Notes: generated from the sequence alone by a model not told the origin. Positions 7,775 to 16,926 are shown, numbered from the stretch's first letter. The stretch: 64,000 nt of DNA from Candidatus Methanomethylophilaceae archaeon (GCA_017524805.1 JAFXUX010000004.1:1-64000); one strand, 5' to 3'. Translations and numbers: made by a program.

Positions 7775-9303
7775 CAGATCATCCCTCCGAAGGTAGCGAG
7801 GTTCTCAGCAAGAGGCTGCGTGAAGGGCTCGATGAACTGAAGAGCTCCATCGGGCCACATACCGAAGATCGCGACCAGAGCGCAGAGCACTCCCATGGCG
7901 ATGAATTCGGTTCTGTTGACGTCGTGGACATGGCTGAGATCGATCTTGGTGGTCTCAGGCCCGAACAGGGTCCTCTGCATGGCCCACAGGTAGTAACCCG
8001 CGGTGAGCATGAGAGACAGCATGCAGAACAGGAGGAGCCAGAGCATGTCGTTCGCGACGATGAACTCGTAGAACGCGAAGATGACGGGGAACTCTCCCCA
8101 GAATCCGACCAGACCGGGAAGCCCGAGGGACGCCATGAATGAGAACATCATGAAAGTCGCGAACTTGGGCATCCTGCCGGCGATTCCTCCGAGGAGGGGT
8201 ATCTCTCTGGTTCCGATCTTGTGTCCGGCCATTCCGCACACCATGAACAGGATTCCGGTGATGAGACCGTGGGCGAACATCTGGAACACCGCGAAGGTGA
8301 TTCCCGCGTCGCTCAGGCATCCGATGCCGAGCATGACCATTCCCATGTGGCTGATGGACGAGAATGCGACCATCTTCTTGAGGTCCTTCTGCGCGATGCA
8401 AGCGTATGCCCCATACACTATGGAGACCAGACCGATCGCTATGATGACCCACTGCCAGTAATTCGCTCCCAGCGGGAACGCCTCGAGGCAGACGCGGATG
8501 ATACCGTAGGAACCCATCTTCAGCATGACTCCGGCCAGGAGGACGGAACCGCCGGTAGGCGCCTCGGTGTGCGCGTCGGGCAGCCATGTGTGGAACGGAA
8601 CGGCAGGCATCTTGACCGCGAACCCGAAGAACAGGAGCGCGAACACGAGAGCCTGGAACCCTTCGTTGGTGTAGGGCATCAGCGAGTTGATTGCGTCGAA
8701 GGAGAAGTCGATAGCTCCTCCGGCCATCTCCGCGGCCTTGAATCCCATCGCGAATATTCCGATGAGCATGACCAGCGATGCCACGTGGGTGTAGATGAAG
8801 AACTTGATCGCTGCGTAGTGCCTGCGGGGTCCTCCGTACCAGGAGATCATGAAGTACATGGGTATGAGGGTAATCTCCCACATGACGTAGAACAGGAAGT
8901 AGTCCGACGCCGTGTAGACTCCCATGAGCCCGACTTCCATCGCCAGGAGCAGGGTGTGGAAGTAATTGGGCCTGTCGCCCTCGACTTCCTCCTCCTCCGA
9001 GGAGAAGATGACCACGAGCAGCACCAGCAGAGCGGTGAGGAAGACCATCAGTATGCTGAGGCCGTCTATCGCCAGCGAGAAGCTGATCGAGATGAAGTTG
9101 GTCGAAATCCATGTGTAACTCTCGGCGAGAGAGCCGAAATCGTTGCTGAGGGTCATCAGGTAGACCGCGAGGATGAGATCCACGGCCGAGAATGCGCCCG
9201 CAATGAACTTGGCGTATCTCTGTCTAGATCCGCCCATGATAAGGGTCAGAATGGCCCCGATCAGCGGGATGACGATGAGCAGAGTGAGTATAGGGAAATC
9301 CAT
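7774..9303 (-). CDS. fpoM: Fpo-like complex subunit M (NuoM-type proton channel)
   Basis: Second antiporter-like subunit of the membrane arm, with about 14 membrane segments in 509 residues. Typical motifs are KMPAVPFHTWLPDAHTEAP near residue 233 with the conserved lysine, and KKMVAFSSISHMG near residue 315. An acidic residue in MEVGLMGV matches the proton-path glutamate of this family. GGAGG precedes the ATG inside the fpoL end. Confidence 0.93.
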   Translation of the reverse strand: MDFPILTLLIVIPLIGAILTLIMGGSRQRYAKFIAGAFSAVDLILAVYLMTLSNDFGSLAESYTWISTNFISISFSLAIDGLSILMVFLTALLVLLVVIFSSEEEEVEGDRPNYFHTLLLAMEVGLMGVYTASDYFLFYVMWEITLIPMYFMISWYGGPRRHYAAIKFFIYTHVASLVMLIGIFAMGFKAAEMAGGAIDFSFDAINSLMPYTNEGFQALVFALLFFGFAVKMPAVPFHTWLPDAHTEAPTGGSVLLAGVMLKMGSYGIIRVCLEAFPLGANYWQWVIIAIGLVSIVYGAYACIAQKDLKKMVAFSSISHMGMVMLGIGCLSDAGITFAVFQMFAHGLITGILFMVCGMAGHKIGTREIPLLGGIAGRMPKFATFMMFSFMASLGLPGLVGFWGEFPVIFAFYEFIVANDMLWLLLFCMLSLMLTAGYYLWAMQRTLFGPETTKIDLSHVHDVNRTEFIAMGVLCALVAIFGMWPDGALQFIEPFTQPLAENLATFGGMI

Positions 9304-9304
9304 C

Positions 9305-11344
9305 TCAGATGCCTCCCATTATCTTTGCGATCACAAGAAGCAGCACGGAAAGCAAGGCGATTCCGAGGAGGACCACGGAAGTGTAGTCGTGGACGTTTCC
9401 GGTCTCGATCTTGCTGACGGCTTCTCCGCCTCCGACGACCGCTCCGGATAGACCGTTGACGGTGCCGTCGATGACGTTCCTGTCGACGTAATCCACTCCG
9501 CGGGCGATGCCGTATCCGAGCTTCCAGGACAGCTGGTTGTAGAGATCGGGGAATCCCCATCTCTTGGTGAGCACCTTGTACAGGATGGACTCGCCGTTGC
9601 TGTTGAAAGCTCCGGGGTTGACGGATTTCTTCGCGTACATGATGTAAGCTATGGCTATTCCGACGAGAGCCAGAACGATGGTGAGGTAGGTGTACGGGTT
9701 GGTGAAGAGCTCCTCGAAGTACTCGAAGCCCTCGGTATGCCCTCCTCCGACCTGGAATACGCCGTTGCTGAGCTGAGTGAACGAAAGCATTCCGTCGAGC
9801 CCGAACATTATGAAGAATCCGCTGAAGATAGCGAACACGGACAGAATGATCAGAGGCACAGTCATGGTTCCGGGGGATTCGCCGTGGCCGTGCTCCGCGG
9901 CATGGAGGGTGTTGGTTCCCTTCTCGCCCGCGAAGGTCATGAACCACATGCGGAACATGTAGAACGCGGTCATGAACGCGGTGACTATGGCGAGGACCCA
10001 CATGATCATGAACAGAACGTTGTGGTCTCCCGCTTCGAAAGCTGCCTCGATGACGAGATCCTTGGACCAGAATCCGCTGAAGAGCGGGAATCCTGCGATG
10101 GACAGCGAACCGAGCAGCATGGTGATGGATGTGATGGGCATCTGTTTGCGGAGCCCTCCCATCAGGCGCATATCCTCGGTACCGACCGCATGGATGACGG
10201 ATCCCGAGCACATGAAGAGAAGCGCCTTGAAGAAAGCGTGGTTCATCATGTGGAAGCATCCGGCGACGAATCCGGCGGTTCCGGCCGCCATGAGAGCGGC
10301 GTTCCCTTGGTCCATTCCGATAGCGAAGAGGTATCCTCCGGCTCCGAGGGACAGGATCATGTATCCGAGCTGGGACAGGGTGGAGTAAGCGAGGACTCTC
10401 TTGATGTTCATGTTGTTCAGCGCCATGGTGGCGGTGAAGAACGCGGTGAATCCTCCGATGATTCCGACGAACAGCATGACGTCGGGGTTCTGGATGAACA
10501 GCGGGAATCCCCTTGCGACGAGGTATACTCCGGCCTTAACCATGGTTGCGGCGTGAATCAAAGACGAGACGGTGGTAGGACCTGCCATCGCGTCAGGGAG
10601 CCAGTCGTGCAGAGGGAACTGGGCGCTCTTACCGATGACTCCTCCGAAACAGAGGAGCATGCCGAGCGTCAGGGTGTCAGAGTTGACGGCCTCGATGTTC
10701 TTGGGGTCGAACAGGACGGTGTAGTCGAGGCTTCCGAATGCGGAGAGCAGGACGAACAGACCGCCCATGAGGCACACGTCACCGAAACGGGTGACGATGA
10801 ACGCTTTCTTGGCCGCAGATGCGGCGTTGGCGGATGCGGCGTCTCCCTCTGGGTGCCTGAAGGACCAGAATCCGATGAGGAGATAGGAGCACAGACCCAT
10901 GACCTCCCAGAAGATGAACATCTCGAGGAAGTTGCTGGATACGATGAGCCCGAGCATTCCGCTGAGGAACATGGATACTTCTGCGTAATACCTCTTCTTC
11001 CTTCCTCCCTGGTCTCCCATGTATCCGAGCGAATAGATGAAGATCAGAGTGGAGATGAACGAGGAGAACAGCATCATCATGCAGGTGAGGCCGTCCACGT
11101 AGTATCCGAGGTTGAGCTGGAGCCCGCCGATGCTGAACCATTTCATAGAGTCCACTACGGGGGCGGGGTAGTTCGTGCCTGTGAGGTACTCGAAGGACAC
11201 TCCCAAGGCGAGGATGAACGAGAGGAGGGCTCCCGCTATAGCGATGTAACCTCCTTTCTCAGGGGTCTTCTGTCCGATTGCTCCGATGAGAACGAAGCAG
11301 AACATCGGGATGAAGGGGATGAGCCATGTGTATTCTATTATCAT
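9305..11344 (-). CDS. fpoL: Fpo-like complex subunit L (NuoL-type proton channel)
   Basis: Largest antiporter-like subunit, carrying the long lateral helix in relatives. The 679-residue protein shows KSAQFPLHDWLPDAMAGPT near residue 229, KRVLAYSTLSQLGYM near residue 313 and many membrane segments. An upstream in-frame GTG at 11353 exists, but ATG at 11344 is preferred because GAGGTGG lies six bases before it, overlapping the end of fpoK. The last 150 residues hold a charged stretch followed by a final membrane helix, as expected of NuoL. Confidence 0.93.
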   Translation of the reverse strand: MIIEYTWLIPFIPMFCFVLIGAIGQKTPEKGGYIAIAGALLSFILALGVSFEYLTGTNYPAPVVDSMKWFSIGGLQLNLGYYVDGLTCMMMLFSSFISTLIFIYSLGYMGDQGGRKKRYYAEVSMFLSGMLGLIVSSNFLEMFIFWEVMGLCSYLLIGFWSFRHPEGDAASANAASAAKKAFIVTRFGDVCLMGGLFVLLSAFGSLDYTVLFDPKNIEAVNSDTLTLGMLLCFGGVIGKSAQFPLHDWLPDAMAGPTTVSSLIHAATMVKAGVYLVARGFPLFIQNPDVMLFVGIIGGFTAFFTATMALNNMNIKRVLAYSTLSQLGYMILSLGAGGYLFAIGMDQGNAALMAAGTAGFVAGCFHMMNHAFFKALLFMCSGSVIHAVGTEDMRLMGGLRKQMPITSITMLLGSLSIAGFPLFSGFWSKDLVIEAAFEAGDHNVLFMIMWVLAIVTAFMTAFYMFRMWFMTFAGEKGTNTLHAAEHGHGESPGTMTVPLIILSVFAIFSGFFIMFGLDGMLSFTQLSNGVFQVGGGHTEGFEYFEELFTNPYTYLTIVLALVGIAIAYIMYAKKSVNPGAFNSNGESILYKVLTKRWGFPDLYNQLSWKLGYGIARGVDYVDRNVIDGTVNGLSGAVVGGGEAVSKIETGNVHDYTSVVLLGIALLSVLLLVIAKIMGGI

Positions 11345-11346
11345 GC

Positions 11347-11655
11347 TTACCACCTCATCGATGTGAGCTCGGCTTCATCGAGCTCGGTAGTCTTCCTGAG
11401 CTTGTATGCGTTGAGCAGGATGGCGATTCCGACCGCGACTTCGGCGGCTGCGACGGAGATGGACATGACCACGAAAGTCTGGCCCATCACATCGGTGTTG
11501 TACGCGCCGAAGGCCACGAAGTTCATGTTTGCCGCGTTGAGCATGAGCTCCACGCACATGAGCACGATGATCGCGTTGCTTTTGGTCATGACGCCGTATG
11601 CGCCGATGACGAACAGGATGGCGGCGAGTACGAGGAAGAACTCGAAAGGTATCAT
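11347..11655 (-). CDS. fpoK: Fpo-like complex subunit K
   Basis: Small membrane subunit with three helices in 102 residues. The conserved segment IVLMCVELMLNAANMNFVAF includes the membrane-buried glutamate of NuoK. The start ATG overlaps the fpoJ2 stop (ATGA). Ends in TAA, one of the few non-TGA stops in the window. Confidence 0.93.
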   Translation of the reverse strand: MIPFEFFLVLAAILFVIGAYGVMTKSNAIIVLMCVELMLNAANMNFVAFGAYNTDVMGQTFVVMSISVAAAEVAVGIAILLNAYKLRKTTELDEAELTSMRW

Positions 11656-11960
11656 TCGCCCTCGACCTCCTCTCTCGAAATGCAGACTCCCGCTATCATA
11701 GCCCCGAACATGAGGATCGCGAGCGGGATCAGTATGAGGCCGTACTCCTCGAAGACGGAATAGGCAAGGCTGTTCGTCTTGAGCACGTTGTGGTCCTCAT
11801 CGGCCCAGATGCTGTCCTCGTCGTCCGTGGGGAACGTCGGGATCTCGTGCGGGGCGTCGTTGGAGTTGTGGGCATCCCAGTCGACGGAATAGATTCCGGC
11901 CGCAAGGACTGCCAGCAGAAACACTGCGACGACTGTGCCGACCCAGGTCCTCTTACTCAT
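11652..11960 (-). CDS. fpoJ2: Fpo-like complex subunit J, C-terminal half
   Basis: NuoJ is encoded here by two adjacent genes, as in other Fpo operons. This 102-residue part has one N-terminal helix, an acidic loop (FPTDDEDSIWADEDHN) and a second helix. ATG at 11960 is chosen because GGGTGAT lies seven bases upstream; it overlaps the fpoJ1 stop by eight bases. A longer in-frame start exists at 11975. The acidic loop is a lineage-specific feature I do not recognise from NuoJ. Confidence 0.85.
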   Translation of the reverse strand: MSKRTWVGTVVAVFLLAVLAAGIYSVDWDAHNSNDAPHEIPTFPTDDEDSIWADEDHNVLKTNSLAYSVFEEYGLILIPLAILMFGAMIAGVCISREEVEGE

Positions 11961-12297
11961 CCGAATCACCCTCATTGTTCATCATAATCTTCCTTCTAGT
12001 GAGCATGATGCTGAACGCGAACAGGATGGTGATGGCTCCGACGTAGACGAGAAGCTGGATTACTCCTATGAATTCCGCCTCGAGGAAGAAGTACACCATT
12101 CCCACACAGAAGAACACCAGCGCCAGGTAGAAAGCGCTGTGAACGACTTCCTTCTTCGTGACGACAGCTATGGCCGCCATGATCGCGATAGCCGCGAGTA
12201 TGAGGAACGCGCACAGGTCCAGGTTGTCCAGGCAGTAATACATGAAGTCCCTGAGACCCCACCAGATGTCGCTCAGCAGATCGATGAATGCGACCAT
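11953..12297 (-). CDS. fpoJ1: Fpo-like complex subunit J, N-terminal half
   Basis: 114-residue membrane protein with three helices, including FFLEAEFIGVIQLLVYVGAI, the conserved NuoJ helix with a pi-bulge glycine region. The frame is open upstream, but ATG at 12297 overlaps the fpoI stop (TGATG), as at several junctions in this operon, and fits NuoJ. Ends in TAA. Confidence 0.88.
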   Translation of the reverse strand: MVAFIDLLSDIWWGLRDFMYYCLDNLDLCAFLILAAIAIMAAIAVVTKKEVVHSAFYLALVFFCVGMVYFFLEAEFIGVIQLLVYVGAITILFAFSIMLTRRKIMMNNEGDSDE

Positions 12298-13084
12298 CAG
12301 AGCACCTCTTTCATTGCAAGCGCACTCTTGGGACAGTCGTCCACGCAGTTGCTGCAGCATATGCACTTGCTTGTGTCGATATTGGGACGCACGATGGGCC
12401 TGCCTTTGTCGTTGACGCCTTTCTCGACCATCTCGATGGCTCCGACTGGGCATACTTTGGCGCACTTCTTGCATCCTATGCATTTGCTATCGGTCAGCTC
12501 AGGCCTGTCTATATCGGCGAACTTATGCCTCCTCTCGGGGTTTCCGCTCTCGATATCGGAGGGCAGGGTGAGCTCCAGCTTGATCTCCATGTTGGGGGTC
12601 GTCCCCTCATAGTTGAGCCTTCTGGGACCGTAAATCAGATCGTATCTCGAGAACTCGGCGAGCTCATACTCGGGCGTTATGGTCATGGCATCGACCGGGC
12701 AGTATTCCGCGCAGTATCCGCAGAAAGCGCACCTTCCGATGTTGACCTGGGGCCTCATGACGGGCTTTCCGTCGTCGTCGGGGACTTCGATCAGTTTGAT
12801 GGCGGTGTGGGGCACATGCGCGCGCACATTCCGCATGCGACGCACTGGTTGAATCTCAGCCCAGGGCGTCCGCGGTAGTTCTCAGGGAGCCATTCTTTCT
12901 CGTAAGGATACAGAACGGTGACCGGCTTATGGGCGGCGGTCTTGCTGAACACCCTGAGACTGGTCCAAAGCGGCCTGGTGATCCACAGCCTCTTCGCCAG
13001 ATTCTTAGTCTTGAAGGGCACAGCCTGCTGGCCGTTCTCCATCTTGACGTATTTGTTGAGGAATTTCAGCTTGGACTCATCCAT
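12297..13084 (-). CDS. fpoI: Fpo-like complex subunit I, four [4Fe-4S] motifs, frameshifted
   Basis: Ferredoxin-like subunit passing electrons through the peripheral arm. ATG 13084 gives 92 codons up to CVACGMCARMCP, where the frame runs into a stop at 12791. The other frame continues HTAIKLIEV...CAFCGYCAEYCP. One extra C in the four-C run (12809-12812) would restore MCPHTAIKL and a 262-residue protein, so one base is missing, by mutation or consensus error. Beyond the usual two clusters there are two more C-x2-C-x2-C-x3-C motifs, CIGCKKCAKVCP and CICCSNCVDDCP, so the intact protein would bind four clusters. The ATG overlaps the fpoH stop (TGATG). The remaining operon is intact, which argues for a functional gene. 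Confidence 0.85.
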
Positions 13085-14322
13085 CACATAACACCTCCGA
13101 GCTTGAGAAGCAGGACGATGGCGAAGTTGATGACCGCGAGGGGCATGAAGACCTTCCATCCGATGTTAAGGATCTGATCGGGCCTGGTACGGGCCAGGGA
13201 GTTCCTCACGACGATCATGAAGAAGAACACGAGATAGGCCTTCAGGAGGAACACGATCTCAGGCATGGGGAGCCACGCGAGGATGTATCCGATTCCGGTG
13301 GAGCCCTCGATGGTGAACTGGGAGAAGTCCCCGATCCAAGGCAGGGTCCATCCGCCGAGGAACAGAATGACGACCATACCGCAGGAGACGGTACCTCTGA
13401 GGTAGTCTCCGAGCATGATAAGACCCCATTTCATACCGGCGTACTCGGTCTGCCATCCTTCCACAAGTTCGGCCTCCGCTTCCGCGATGTCGAACGGTGC
13501 ACGCTCCGCTTCCGCGATGGCGCAGAAGAAGAACACGATAGCGCCGAGGATCTCCGGTATGAGATACCATACCGACGAGTTCTGAGCGTAGACGATATCT
13601 CCGATGTTGAAGCTTCCGGCGAGGAGCACGGAGCTTGCGATGATGATCAGCATCGGAACTTCGTACGAAATCATGAGTTCGGCGGCTCTCATACCACCGA
13701 TCAGCGAGTATTTGTTGTTCTGAGACCACCCAGACACAAGGATGAAGAACGGGGCCAAGGCGAAGAACGCCATGATAATGAGCAGCCCCGAATCGTAGTT
13801 GACGACGTACCATCTGTAGGAGAGAGGCACCATGCAAGCGACGAGCGCGGACAGTCCCATGATGAGCGAGACAGTCCACATGTAGGTCATCTTGTCCACT
13901 TTCTTGGGGGTGGTGTTCTCCTTCATGAAGGTCTTCAGACCATCGGCGACGCACTGAAGGAATCCCTTCAGACCCACCATGGTTCCCCTTCTATCCATCA
14001 TCCTTCCCCAAATCTTACGCTCTTCCCACAGCACTATCAGAACGCTGACGAATGCTACCATGAAGATGAGAAGCATGAAGAGAAGGAGTGCGAACAGAAC
14101 GGTGGTGGGCTCATCGATGAGCCAAGTGGAGATCGGGTTTCCGGGCCAGATGAAATTGATCAGCCAAGCGAGCGTGCCGCCTATGATCTCCCACAGTTTG
14201 TAACCCAGATCGTATGCCAGGTTATAGGAATCGAACGGGCAGTAGGGATTCAGCATTGGGTTGGGATAGATCCAATCAGGATTTCCGCAGATGAATTCCG
14301 ACAGCCCCGTATATTCAACCAT
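13084..14322 (-). CDS. fpoH: Fpo-like complex subunit H
   Basis: Membrane subunit at the junction of the two arms, forming part of the electron-acceptor (methanophenazine-type quinone) pocket. The 412-residue protein has about eight helices and the NuoH signature FCAIAEAERAPFDIAEAEAE near residue 275. The first 60 residues, before the first family-like helix, are an extension rich in aromatic residues. An AGGTGATT ribosome site precedes the ATG at 14322, and the sequence from there is well formed, so I keep this start. Confidence 0.93.
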   Translation of the reverse strand: MVEYTGLSEFICGNPDWIYPNPMLNPYCPFDSYNLAYDLGYKLWEIIGGTLAWLINFIWPGNPISTWLIDEPTTVLFALLLFMLLIFMVAFVSVLIVLWEERKIWGRMMDRRGTMVGLKGFLQCVADGLKTFMKENTTPKKVDKMTYMWTVSLIMGLSALVACMVPLSYRWYVVNYDSGLLIIMAFFALAPFFILVSGWSQNNKYSLIGGMRAAELMISYEVPMLIIIASSVLLAGSFNIGDIVYAQNSSVWYLIPEILGAIVFFFCAIAEAERAPFDIAEAEAELVEGWQTEYAGMKWGLIMLGDYLRGTVSCGMVVILFLGGWTLPWIGDFSQFTIEGSTGIGYILAWLPMPEIVFLLKAYLVFFFMIVVRNSLARTRPDQILNIGWKVFMPLAVINFAIVLLLKLGGVM

Positions 14323-14328
14323 TTTGAA

Positions 14329-15480
14329 TCACCTGTCTGTCTCTCCGAGGCACATGTCGATCTGAGCGAGGACCGCGGGAATGTCTGCGACCCTCACGCC
14401 GGTTGCCTGAAGCTTTGCGGACGATACGTTGACAAAGATCGGGCTGCGGACTTTGAGCCTGTACGGATGGTCGGTCCCATCGGAGACCAGATACATCATG
14501 GACTCTCCGCGGGGATCTTCGAGCTTGCAGAATGCCGTTCCGGCCGGAACCCTGGTGGGGGTCTTTATCCTGTACGGGGCGCTCTTTCCGAGGGCCTCGA
14601 TCTTCCTGACGGCCTGCCTTATGATCTCGCAGGACTGGAACATCTCCTCGATGCGCACCAGATACCTGGAATAGCTGTCCCCCTCTTTGAGAACGGGGAC
14701 TTCGAAGTCGACTTTGTCGTAGTTGTCGTAGGGATCGTCGCGGCGGGCGTCGAAATCGACTCCGCATCCCCTCATCGCGGGTCCGGTCAGACCGATGTTG
14801 GCCGCCTGCTCGCGGGTGATGTAGCCGATCCCTTTCATCCTGGATACCATCGACGAGGAATCGTCTATGAGGTAGATGATGTCCCAGATGGCTTTCTCGA
14901 ATCTTTCGACGGTCTTTATGATATCCCTGTCGAAAAGCTCGGTGGTGTCGTTCCTGACGCCGCCGATACGGGGATAGTTCGTGGTCATCCTCGCCCCGCA
15001 GAGCTTGATGTTGAGGTCCAGGAAGAATTCCCTCTCCCTCATGCACCAGAGGAACACGGTGAGGTTACCGAGGTCGGTTCCGACCGCGGCGAGCCACATC
15101 AGATGGGAGTTGATGCGGTTGCATTCGTCCGCGACTATCCTGATGTACTTGGCTTTCTCAGGTATGTCGACCCCGAGGGCTTTCTCGACGGTCATGCAGT
15201 AAAGGTGGGAGTAGGTCATGGATGCCGCGTAGCAGAGACGGTCGGCCATGGGGACGATCTTGGGATACGTCCTGTTCTCGGTCTCTTTCTCCCAGCCGCG
15301 GTGGAGGTATCCGATGATGGGCTCGGCGTCGACGACGATCTCTCCGTCGATCTGAACCTTCAGAGTCCAAAGACCGTGGGAGAACGGGTGCTGAGGACCC
15401 ATGATGACCCACATCTTGTCGGTTTCCATCCTTTTTATGTTGTCTTCGGCCTCCAATACAGGCACAATAGAATCTGCCAT
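14329..15480 (-). CDS. fpoD: Fpo-like complex subunit D (49-kDa type)
   Basis: Peripheral subunit related to the large subunit of [NiFe] hydrogenases, without the metal-binding cysteines. It shows MGPQHPFSHG near residue 27, GYLHRGWEKE near residue 56 and CNRINSHLMWL near residue 118. ATG 15480 or GTG 15486 could start the protein; the GTG has a closer G-rich ribosome site, so the true N-terminus is uncertain by two residues. It follows fpoC directly. Confidence 0.92.
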   Translation of the reverse strand: MADSIVPVLEAEDNIKRMETDKMWVIMGPQHPFSHGLWTLKVQIDGEIVVDAEPIIGYLHRGWEKETENRTYPKIVPMADRLCYAASMTYSHLYCMTVEKALGVDIPEKAKYIRIVADECNRINSHLMWLAAVGTDLGNLTVFLWCMREREFFLDLNIKLCGARMTTNYPRIGGVRNDTTELFDRDIIKTVERFEKAIWDIIYLIDDSSSMVSRMKGIGYITREQAANIGLTGPAMRGCGVDFDARRDDPYDNYDKVDFEVPVLKEGDSYSRYLVRIEEMFQSCEIIRQAVRKIEALGKSAPYRIKTPTRVPAGTAFCKLEDPRGESMMYLVSDGTDHPYRLKVRSPIFVNVSSAKLQATGVRVADIPAVLAQIDMCLGETDR

Positions 15481-15482
15481 GC

Positions 15483-15947
15483 TCACTCGGACCCCCTGAG
15501 TTTGTAGGACTTCCTGAAGGGGAAGAACTCGTATGTCTTGGGCGTTAAGAGCCTCTCAAGCTTGGGGTGGTTGTCGAACACAATGCCGAAAAGCTCCCAA
15601 GTCTCCCTCTCATGCCAATTCGCGCCTTCCCATATGGGGGTGACCGAATCGATGTGGAGGTCGTCGGCGGGTATGTCGGCGGTCAGCTCGATGCATGTCC
15701 CGGTGAAATAATTGGTCAGGATGTACACGACGGACATGTGGTCGACATAATCTATGCCCATAACTACCGAGCACTGCTCGAAAGTCAGAATGTCGTGGGC
15801 ATATTTGCAGACCTCGAAGATGTGCTCCCTCGGAACCTTCGCGTGGACCCTTCTTACGGCGGTCTTGGTGACCTCCACGTAGGGGAAATTCCTGGCGAAA
15901 GCATCGGAGATCTCTTCGACGGAGGGTTTCTGGATGACTTCGTCCAT
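15483..15947 (-). CDS. fpoC: Fpo-like complex subunit C (30-kDa type)
   Basis: Peripheral subunit of 154 residues. Family motif HERETWELFGIVFDNHPKLERLL near the C-terminus corresponds to the NuoC signature with the glutamates and FG. The frame is open far upstream, but ATG 15947 lies two bases after the fpoB stop and gives the normal length. It ends two bases before the fpoD ATG. Confidence 0.92.
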   Translation of the reverse strand: MDEVIQKPSVEEISDAFARNFPYVEVTKTAVRRVHAKVPREHIFEVCKYAHDILTFEQCSVVMGIDYVDHMSVVYILTNYFTGTCIELTADIPADDLHIDSVTPIWEGANWHERETWELFGIVFDNHPKLERLLTPKTYEFFPFRKSYKLRGSE

Positions 15948-15949
15948 TC

Positions 15950-16513
15950 TCAGTCCTCCATGAAGGCGCCTCTTCTGAAGTAACTCTCGATCTTCTTCTG
16001 AAGCAGCATGAAGCCGTCGATCATCGCGTCGGGACGGATTGGGCATCCGGGGATGTAGACATCCACGGGAACGATCTGGTCGAGACCCTGGACTGTGTTG
16101 TAGGAATCGTACCAAGGACCGCCGGATATGGCGCATTCGCCCATAGCCACGACCCATTTGGGGTTGGGGATCTGCTCGTAAAGACGCCTGAGATCGGGCC
16201 TTATTTTTTTGGAGATCCATCCGTTGACGAGAAGGATATCGGTCTGCCTGGGTGAGGAACGGTAAATCATACCGAGACGCTCCGCATCGTACCTGGGCGC
16301 GGAAGCCGCGGCCATCTCCAGCGCGCAGCATGCGAGACCCCAGTGCAGAGGGTGCATGGAGTTCTTCATCGCCCATGACCAAATGGGACCCGTCAGCTCG
16401 TCGATGGTCCTTTTCGTCCCTGAGCTGAGGAGGTTATTGATCATGGCGTCCGACCATGACATAAACTCGTCAGCACTCATTGCTACAGCATGAGGGTAAA
16501 GGCTCATATCCAT
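15950..16513 (-). CDS. fpoB: Fpo-like complex subunit B (20-kDa, cluster N2)
   Basis: Holds the terminal [4Fe-4S] cluster next to the electron-acceptor site. Cysteine ligands are visible as ACCALEM near residue 60, MGECAISGG near residue 125 and IPGCPIRPD near residue 155. The ATG at 16513 is preceded by GGAGGAAACAGT and overlaps the end of fpoA by ten bases. The longer open frame upstream is the shadow of fpoA. 187 residues. Confidence 0.94.
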   Translation of the reverse strand: MDMSLYPHAVAMSADEFMSWSDAMINNLLSSGTKRTIDELTGPIWSWAMKNSMHPLHWGLACCALEMAAASAPRYDAERLGMIYRSSPRQTDILLVNGWISKKIRPDLRRLYEQIPNPKWVVAMGECAISGGPWYDSYNTVQGLDQIVPVDVYIPGCPIRPDAMIDGFMLLQKKIESYFRRGAFMED

Positions 16514-16866
16514 ACTGTTTCCTCCTTTTTCAGAGCGTAAGCCACTCCTAAAATGAGTATGGCGAAGAACACGAGCATCATGATCTGGGACGTCATGGAG
16601 AGGCCTCCAAAGGCGATTGCCCATATCATGAGGAATGTCGCAACCAGATCGAAAACCACGAATATCAGCGCGAATGCATAATATTGGAACCTGAACTGGA
16701 CGTGCGCTTCACCAATTGGCTCAGACCCGCACTCATAGGTGGATTCCATCCATTGAGTGGGATGAGTTGGGCGTATGAACCTTGATGCCCACCATGCCAA
16801 GGGGGCGAAACCGAGAGCGATGACGCTCACAATCGCCAATGGCATGTAGTACACAATTAGTGACAT
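16504..16866 (-). CDS. fpoA: Fpo-like complex subunit A
   Basis: First gene of the fpo operon. A 120-residue membrane protein with three helices and the NuoA signature YECGSEPIGEAHVQFRFQYY (conserved CGxxP and following region). ATG 16866 is chosen over the upstream open frame because it gives a normal NuoA and a TATA element lies about 50 bases before it. Ends two codons into fpoB in another frame, suggesting coupled translation. Confidence 0.93.
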   Translation of the reverse strand: MSLIVYYMPLAIVSVIALGFAPLAWWASRFIRPTHPTQWMESTYECGSEPIGEAHVQFRFQYYAFALIFVVFDLVATFLMIWAIAFGGLSMTSQIMMLVFFAILILGVAYALKKEETVWI

Positions 16867-16910
16867 TGTCTCTTGGCGATGAATTGTTAGTACATAAAGG
16901 TTCCACAGAA

Positions 16911-16926
16911 CTAAATATATAAAAAT
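16911..16926 (-). promoter_or_regulatory. TATA box of the fpo operon
   Basis: CATTTTTATATATTTAG on the minus strand is a strong archaeal TATA box in an AT-rich gap between divergent fpoA and proC. Transcription would start near 16890, giving a leader of roughly 25 bases. Confidence 0.6.

Noticed and set aside
9737-11701. 654-codon plus-strand open frame opposite fpoL and fpoK
   Set aside because: The Asp/Glu/His-rich translation is the mirror of membrane-protein codons; no ribosome site or domain.
11652-12297. Frameshift explanation for the two fpoJ genes
   Set aside because: Both halves have their own starts, and split FpoJ is known from other methanogens.
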